Shown piece after piece: positions 59,153-64,000 of a stretch of DNA of 64,000 bases. Position 1 is the first letter of the stretch. Every line of letters begins with the position of its first letter. The DNA lies in the NCBI RefSeq assembly GCF_022012295.1, contig NZ_JAKLTN010000001.1, forward strand, positions 992,001 through 1,056,000, in the 5' to 3' direction. The DNA comes from Dechloromonas hankyongensis. Its GTDB lineage: Bacteria; Pseudomonadota; Gammaproteobacteria; Burkholderiales; Rhodocyclaceae. Below the pieces are notes generated by a model. It was not told the DNA's origin and did not search any database. It worked only from the letters and a program-made list of their open reading frames with translations. The position numbers and the translations under genes were made by a program.

Positions 59153-61486
59153 ATGAAGCAGGGGGAAATCAGGGGGGATGCCGCGAGCCAGGCGCCGGCG
59201 ATGGCGCCGGTCATGGCTGGGGCAGGGGGGTCCGCGGCGCCGGCCGCCCGGCGGGCGCGTCCGGTGCTCAACCTGCTGCTGCGCCTTCTACTCTGGGCCT
59301 TGTTGCCCGGGATGCTCGGGGCGATGGTCATTCTCTATCTGGCCTATCGTGACGACCGCGTGCAGCACGAGGTGGAAACCATCCAGATGGCCCGCGCCCT
59401 GATGCAGTCGGTCGACAGCGAAATGATCAAGACCCGGGCAGTCGCCCAGGCGCTGTCGAAATCTCCTTATCTGGCGAGCGGCGACCTGGCCGCTTTTTAC
59501 CGGCAGGCGACGGGCGTTATCCTGTTGACCGGGGGCGGCAATAACCTCGTGCTGACCGATCAGAGCGGCCAGCAGATACTCAATACGGCGCGTCCTTTCG
59601 GTACCGCGCTGCCGCGCCATGGCAGCCCGGAGACGGTGGAGCGCGTGTTCGCTAACAGCCAGCCGGTGATCTCGAATATCTTCATGGGTTCGGTCCTGCA
59701 GCGCGCGTTGATGACGGTCGATGTACCGGTCGTTATCGACGGCAAGGTGAAATACAGCCTGAGCATTTCGATGTTGCCCGAGCATTTCACCGACTTGCTG
59801 CGTTCGGTTGGCTTGCCGCCCGACTGGGTGCTGGCGGTCTTCGATGCGCAGGGCGTGGTCGCGGCACGCACGCACGGGCCGGAAAAATTCGTCGGCAAGA
59901 AGGCCGTGCCGGCCGTCGTCAAGGCGATCGGCGAGCGGGCCGACGGGATGGTCGAGACTCGGACCCTGGAGGGCACGCCGGCCATTGTCGTATTCAGTCG
60001 TTCGCCCCTGTCGCAGTGGAGCGTCGGCATCGGCATGCCGCTGGAGATGTTCGAGGGGCCGCTGCGCGACCGCTTCCTGTTCCTGCTCGGCATCGTGCTG
60101 GTGCTGGCCCTGGTCGGCCTGCTGGCGGCGGCGTTGCTGGCGACACGCATCGCCGCGTCGATCCGCGCCCTGATCAAGCCGGCGCTGGCGATCGGCGAGG
60201 GCGAGCGCTTCGTCAAGCCACAACTGGACATCAGCGAGGCGGCGGAAGTGGCGACCGCCATGGAAACGGCGGCCCAACTGCTGGCCCAGCGCACGGCGGA
60301 ATTGGACAGAGCCCGCCTCGATGCCGAAGTGGCGAATGTGGCGAAAAGCGCCTTTATCGCCAACATGAGCCACGAAATCCGCACACCGCTCAATGCCATC
60401 ACCGGCATGGGGCATCTGATCCGCCGCGCCGGGATTTCGCCGGAACAGGCCGTGCGGCTGGACAAGATCGACATGGCCGGCCGGCACCTGCTGCAGATCA
60501 TCAACGACATCCTCGACCTGTCGAAAATCGAAGCCGGCAAATTCACGCTTGAAGAGACCGAAGTCAATGTCGAAGCGGTCATGGCCAATGTGCTGTCGAT
60601 GCTCGGTGAACGTGCCCAGGCCAAGCGCCTGGCGTTCCGCAGCGAGGCGCCGGCCATTCCCTGCCGCCTGCTCGGGGACAACACCCGCCTGCAACAGGCG
60701 CTGCTCAACTTCGCCGGCAATGCCATCAAGTTCACCGAGCACGGCAGCGTGACCTTGCGCGCCGAAGTCGAGGAACTGACCGCAACCAGCGCCCTGCTGC
60801 GCTTTTCCGTCATCGATACCGGCATCGGCATCGAGCCGGCCGCGCAGCAAAAGCTCTTTTCGGTCTTCGAGCAGGCGGACAATTCGATCAGCCGCCAGTT
60901 CGGCGGTACCGGCCTGGGCCTGTCGATCAGCAAGAAACTGGCCGAACTGATGGGCGGCACGGTCGGCATGGTCAGTACGCCCGGCGTCGGCAGTACCTTC
61001 TGGTTCACGGCGCGCCTGAAAATCGGCGGCCCGGCCGGTCGACCGCTGCCGGCTACCGGGGAGTCGGCGGAAAGCGTGCTCCTGCGTGACTACCACGGTC
61101 GCCGCATTCTTCTGGTCGAGGACGAGGCGGTCAATCGCGAAGTCGCCCTCGCGCTGCTGGGCGATGTCGGGATGGTCGTCGATGTCGCGGTCGATGGCGT
61201 CGAAGCGGTCGACAAGGCGGCCGCGCAGACCTACGACGTCATCCTGATGGACATGCAAATGCCGCGCATGGACGGCCTCGAGGCGGCGCGGCGGATCCGC
61301 CGGCTGCCGGGCTGCGCCAGCCTGCCCATCCTGGCCATGACGGCCAACGTCTTCGTCGAGGACAAGGTGCGCTGCCACGACGCGGGGATGAACGACTTCA
61401 TCGCCAAGCCGGTCGATCCGGATCTTCTCTTCGCCATCCTGCTGCAATGGCTGGCCGATCCCCTGCACGCGGAGCAGGCGGGCTAG
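59153..61486 (+). CDS. Hybrid sensor histidine kinase with C-terminal receiver
   Basis: A 777-residue membrane kinase. A proline/alanine-rich N-terminus precedes the first membrane helix (about 40-62); a periplasmic Cache-like sensor ends at the second helix (about 305-330). A HAMP-like segment and coiled coil lead to the HisKA domain with His407 in [14 protein letters not shown], then HATPase_c ([24 protein letters not shown]). A receiver domain follows with Asp700 in [13 protein letters not shown] prefer ATG 59153, which follows GGACGGAG, over ATG 59132. No separate HPt or response-regulator gene is adjacent, so its output partner is unknown. Confidence 0.9.
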   Translation: MKQGEIRGDAASQAPAMAPVMAGAGGSAAPAARRARPVLNLLLRLLLWALLPGMLGAMVILYLAYRDDRVQHEVETIQMARALMQSVDSEMIKTRAVAQALSKSPYLASGDLAAFYRQATGVILLTGGGNNLVLTDQSGQQILNTARPFGTALPRHGSPETVERVFANSQPVISNIFMGSVLQRALMTVDVPVVIDGKVKYSLSISMLPEHFTDLLRSVGLPPDWVLAVFDAQGVVAARTHGPEKFVGKKAVPAVVKAIGERADGMVETRTLEGTPAIVVFSRSPLSQWSVGIGMPLEMFEGPLRDRFLFLLGIVLVLALVGLLAAALLATRIAASIRALIKPALAIGEGERFVKPQLDISEAAEVATAMETAAQLLAQRTAELDRARLDAEVANVAKSAFIANMSHEIRTPLNAITGMGHLIRRAGISPEQAVRLDKIDMAGRHLLQIINDILDLSKIEAGKFTLEETEVNVEAVMANVLSMLGERAQAKRLAFRSEAPAIPCRLLGDNTRLQQALLNFAGNAIKFTEHGSVTLRAEVEELTATSALLRFSVIDTGIGIEPAAQQKLFSVFEQADNSISRQFGGTGLGLSISKKLAELMGGTVGMVSTPGVGSTFWFTARLKIGGPAGRPLPATGESAESVLLRDYHGRRILLVEDEAVNREVALALLGDVGMVVDVAVDGVEAVDKAAAQTYDVILMDMQMPRMDGLEAARRIRRLPGCASLPILAMTANVFVEDKVRCHDAGMNDFIAKPVDPDLLFAILLQWLADPLHAEQAG

Positions 61487-61579
61487 CCGCCGTCTCACAT
61501 ATGGCCGGACACTGGAGCGTTTCGCTGCACGCCGACGGCGTTGAACTCCGGGCTCTCCGGAAAGTCTATTAGCGACAGT

Positions 61580-61615
61580 GAAGACCCCGGCGCGCTAGAT
61601 CGAGGCGGGGTCTTC
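61580..61615. terminator. Hairpin upstream of the phasin gene
   Basis: GAAGACCCCG and CGGGGTCTTC form a 10-bp perfect stem with a 16-base loop, 25 bases before the phasin ATG. There is no T tract. It could terminate the kinase transcript weakly or protect the 5' end of the phasin mRNA. Confidence 0.4.
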
Positions 61616-61640
61616 CGTAACGCTGATACAAGGAGTCATC

Positions 61641-62039
61641 ATGGCTGTCCGCCGTACCACCAAGTCGCTGGCCACCAAATCCGTCGAACTGGCTATCGCC
61701 GCCCCGCAGGTCGTGGCGCATCGCGTTGCCCGCATGGCGGCGGCAGGAGCAATGCCATCGGTGCGAGACCGCCGGGAATTCGAGCGGATGGGTGCCGAGA
61801 AAGTAGCGGCCTTTTCCGAATCGATGACTGCCATGGCGCAGCAAGCCTTCCGGGCCAATCAAACGCTGGCGGCGTCGATGTTCCGGACTTTCTGGTCGCC
61901 GTGGACGGCGAACAGCGCGGCGCGCCTCGGCCGGGACGTGCACGAGGCGGTGCTCGACGTGCTGGACAAAGGCATGGCGCCGGTCCATGGCCGGGCCACG
62001 GCCAATGCCAAACGCCTGGCCCGGAGCAAGCGGCGCTAG
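61641..62039 (+). CDS. Polyhydroxyalkanoate granule-associated phasin
   Basis: A 132-residue amphipathic helical protein of the PHA granule-associated phasin type. The opening RRTTKSLATKSVELAIAAPQVVAHR and the strongly basic C-terminus (KRLARSKRR) are characteristic, with an all-helical body rich in Ala and Met. Phasins coat storage granules and control their number and size. AAGGAG precedes the ATG. No PHA synthase gene is in the window. Assignment rests on recalled family pattern. Confidence 0.8.
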   Translation: MAVRRTTKSLATKSVELAIAAPQVVAHRVARMAAAGAMPSVRDRREFERMGAEKVAAFSESMTAMAQQAFRANQTLAASMFRTFWSPWTANSAARLGRDVHEAVLDVLDKGMAPVHGRATANAKRLARSKRR

Positions 62040-62091
62040 CTGGGCGGCGTTTTCTCAGCCCAGCCATCCCCCGGCGGCTTCGCCAGCCGCG

Positions 62092-62097
62092 TATAAT
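62092..62097 (+). promoter_or_regulatory. Candidate -10 box of rnpB
   Basis: A perfect TATAAT lies 10 bases before the predicted 5' end of the RNase P RNA, the expected distance to the transcription start. The -35 region is GC-rich and poorly matched. Confidence 0.6.
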
Positions 62098-62106
62098 CCG
62101 CCCCGG

Positions 62107-62482
62107 AAAGTCGGCCAGGCAATCGCTGGATACTTCGGTATCGGGAGGAAAGTCCGGGCTCCATTGGGCAGGATGCCAGCTAACGGCTGGGCGCTATAAG
62201 CCGCAAGGCGAAGGCGACGGAAAGTGCAACAGAGAATAGACCGCCGATGGCGTCGCAAGACGTACAGGTAAGGGTGAAACGGCGAGGTAAGAGCTCACCG
62301 CGTCCACGGTAACGGCGGACGGCACGGCAAACCCCATCCGGAGCAAGACCAAATAGGGAAGCTGAGGCGTGGCCCGCGCTGCTTCCGGGTAGGTTGCTTG
62401 AGCCTGTCGGTAACGGCAGGCCTAGAGGAATGATTGCCGAACCCCGCAAGGGGGGAACAGAACCCGGCTTATCGGCCGGCTT
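62107..62482 (+). ncRNA. rnpB: RNase P RNA (bacterial type A)
   Basis: The catalytic RNA of RNase P, which removes 5' leaders of tRNA precursors. The hallmark conserved regions are present in order: GAGGAAAGTCCGGGCTCC after the P3 hairpin, then GGAAAGTGCAACAGAGA, GGTAAGGGTGAAACGGCG, the AAACCCCATCCGGAGCAAGA region, and the 3' ACAGAACCCGGCTTAT that pairs in P4. Length of about 376 bases fits type A. Ends are approximate: the 5' end is set by the AAGTCGGCCAG/CGGCCGGCTT pairing (P1). Confidence 0.95.
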
Positions 62483-62502
62483 TCCATTTTCTTCAGTGCT
62501 AT

Positions 62503-63255
62503 TCAGTCCTGCATTTCGCGGGCAATTTTCCAGCCGCCGTCGGTGCGGCTGACCAACAGAGTCTTGGCACGCCCGGCTTCGCGATAGCTGCCCGCCGCGT
62601 AGTCCTGACGGAAACTGACCTTGAACAGATCAGGTGTCTTGCGCGTGATGGTGACGTCCCGGATCTGCACGTCGATCGCTGCCGTGCCGGTGAGTTTCTT
62701 GGTGCGGGCAGCCACCCAACTGCTGTGGCTGCTGCCGTCGGCCGGCATGAAATCGCTGCCGTAAGCGCCCAGGTAAGCCGCGATGTCACGGTCGCGCCAG
62801 GCCTGCAGCCAGGATTCCAGCATGTTCTCGATTTGCATTTCGTCGGCAACGACCACCGCCGGCTCGGCGCGGACTTGCGTGGGGTTTGCCGCCGCAACGG
62901 CCGGGGCCGCGAGGGCGGCGAGAGGGGCCATGGACGGCTCGGCGCGCGAGTCACTCGCGCTCATGGCAAACCACATGGTGCTCGCTCCGAGGGCCGCCGA
63001 GGCCAGGCTGGCGAGCAGGATGGAGGCGGTGCCGAAGCGGCGGCTGGCGGGGGCGTCTGCGGCGTGCGCCCGGGTATTGACCGGAGTGTTTGCCGCCTCG
63101 TCGCCCAGCGCTGTCTGCAGTTGATGCAGCCGTTGCGTCATGGCCTGCTGGTGGCCGCCGGCGAGGCGAAGTTCCGGACGGGCAGCGGGGCGCGGACGGG
63201 TGAGGAAGGCCGCGTCGATCAGGTGTCCGGTGTGCAGGGTATTTACGGTAGCCAC
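62503..63255 (-). CDS. Membrane protein with NTF2-like (Cds6-type) C-terminal domain
   Basis: A 250-residue protein with a cytoplasmic N-terminal 70 residues, one membrane helix (about 76-98), an Ala/Pro-rich linker, and a C-terminal NTF2-like domain (about 140-250). WLQAWRDRDIAAYLGAYGSDF and the closing TDGGWKIAREMQD match the domain often fused to L,D-transpeptidases or SPOR proteins; no transpeptidase domain is present here. Function unknown. It is the only gene between rnpB and the VWA gene, and its stop codon is about 20 bases from the rnpB 3' end. Confidence 0.78.
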   Translation of the reverse strand: MATVNTLHTGHLIDAAFLTRPRPAARPELRLAGGHQQAMTQRLHQLQTALGDEAANTPVNTRAHAADAPASRRFGTASILLASLASAALGASTMWFAMSASDSRAEPSMAPLAALAAPAVAAANPTQVRAEPAVVVADEMQIENMLESWLQAWRDRDIAAYLGAYGSDFMPADGSSHSSWVAARTKKLTGTAAIDVQIRDVTITRKTPDLFKVSFRQDYAAGSYREAGRAKTLLVSRTDGGWKIAREMQD

Positions 63256-63379
63256 GATATTTCCTCGGTGCGCATCAGGTTTTCTGACGGGATGGAAATA
63301 TTGTCGGCGCGGCGATTCCCGACGGAAATCGATTACTTCACGGTTTTGATGATTTTGACGAAACGGGTGTCGTGGCGGC

Positions 63380-64000
63380 CTATTTTGACAGGCTGCGCAT
63401 GGCCTGCTCCAGGCCGTCCAGGGTCAGCGGGAACATGCGGTCGTTGCCGACGATGTCGCGGATCATGGCGATCGACGGCGTATAGCCCCAGTAATTTTCG
63501 GCCAGCGGGTTGAGCCAGGCGGCGCGCGGCCAGGTGTCGACCAGACGCTGCAGCCAGACGGCGCCGGCTTCCTCGTTCCAGTGTTCGACGCTACCGCCGG
63601 GGCGACCGACTTCATAGGGGCTCATGCTGGCATCGCCGACGAAGATCAGCTTGTAGTCCGGGCCGTAGGTGTGGATGACGTCCCAGGTCGCCAGCTTTTC
63701 GCCGTGCCGCCGGCGATTGTCCTTCCACACCCCTTCATAGACGCAGTTGTGGAAGTAGAAGTGCTCGAGGTGCTTGAACTCGGCGCGGGCGGCGGAGAAT
63801 AGCTCCTCGCAGGCCTGGATGTGGTCGTCCATCGAGCCGCCGACGTCGAGAAAGAGCAGCACCTTGATGGCGTTGTGGCGTTCCGGGCGCAGGTGCAGGT
63901 CGAGCCAGCCGCCATTGCGGGCAGTGCCTGCGATGGTGCCGTCGAGGTCGAGTTCGGTCGCCGCGCCCTTGCGGGCGAAGCGGCGCAGGCGGCGCAGCGC
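63380..64000 (-). CDS. VWA (von Willebrand factor A) domain protein, 5' partial
   Basis: The last 206 codons of a gene cut by the right edge; the frame stays open to base 64000, so the start is outside. LLFLDVGGSMDDH is the DxGxS MIDAS metal site of a VWA domain, followed by VYEGVWKDN and LIFVGDASMSPYE. The spacing and the ARRxxR-type region before it resemble CoxE-like VWA proteins that pair with MoxR-type AAA+ ATPases in metal-centre maturation. A MoxR gene would be expected further right; not visible here. Confidence 0.85.
   Translation of the reverse strand, partial: ALRRLRRFARKGAATELDLDGTIAGTARNGGWLDLHLRPERHNAIKVLLFLDVGGSMDDHIQACEELFSAARAEFKHLEHFYFHNCVYEGVWKDNRRRHGEKLATWDVIHTYGPDYKLIFVGDASMSPYEVGRPGGSVEHWNEEAGAVWLQRLVDTWPRAAWLNPLAENYWGYTPSIAMIRDIVGNDRMFPLTLDGLEQAMRSLSK

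Noticed and set aside
59288-61498. 736-residue minus-strand frame
   Set aside because: Antisense to the hybrid kinase; all kinase motifs are on the plus strand.

Overview
The window is a GC-rich, gene-dense chromosomal segment. Gene content suggests a betaproteobacterium of the Rhodocyclales type (Dechloromonas/Azonexus-like): many chemoreceptors and c-di-GMP proteins, several c-type cytochromes, C4-dicarboxylate uptake under DctB/DctD, a phasin, and the rsmI-yraN-SIS-dolP neighbourhood. The genus is an inference. I see no insertion sequence, CRISPR array, tRNA or rRNA. One RNA gene, the RNase P RNA, is clear.

Layout. 1-17 kb: the 3' part of an AddA-like helicase-nuclease, a periplasmic binding protein, a diguanylate cyclase, an EptA-like phosphoethanolamine transferase, uvrA-dgkA with a perfect LexA box, an M48 lipoprotein peptidase, a PAS-GGDEF protein, a LysR regulator and a chemoreceptor. 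17.2-23.5 kb: a four-gene, translationally coupled operon on the minus strand. It encodes a secreted RiPP precursor ending in eight tandem Trp-x-Asn triplets, a GrrM-like radical SAM/SPASM maturase, a TIR-domain protein and a membrane-anchored nSTAND1-type NTPase. This is the most unusual system in the window and looks like a cyclophane-peptide-linked conflict or signalling system. 23.5-32.9 kb: a small secreted protein and a five-gene cluster of large di-heme c-type cytochromes plus a lipoprotein, with no recognised pathway.

32.9-42 kb: dctD, dctB, a TauE/SafE permease, dctA, aspA and a dCache chemoreceptor, all on the minus strand. A textbook sigma-54 promoter and a 20-bp palindromic candidate DctD site lie upstream of aspA-dctA, and a second sigma-54 promoter lies upstream of the chemoreceptor. 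Together they describe sensing, uptake and anaplerotic use of C4-dicarboxylates and aspartate. 42-52 kb: an MFS exporter, ssb, an HDOD protein, kup, rfaE2, glutathione peroxidase, and an RCK potassium channel with DUF6394. 51.5-56.7 kb: the dolP/SIS/HIRAN/yraN group running divergently from rsmI-pyrC-lipoprotein-DUF3025. 56.7-64 kb: leuA divergent from an Lrp-family regulator, a hybrid histidine kinase, a phasin, rnpB, an NTF2-like membrane protein and the 3' part of a VWA-domain gene cut by the right edge.

Starts were moved downstream from the longest reading frame where the upstream codons lack coding character or a ribosome binding site or an ATGA overlap decides. Assignments rest on motifs read by eye; no database search was possible.
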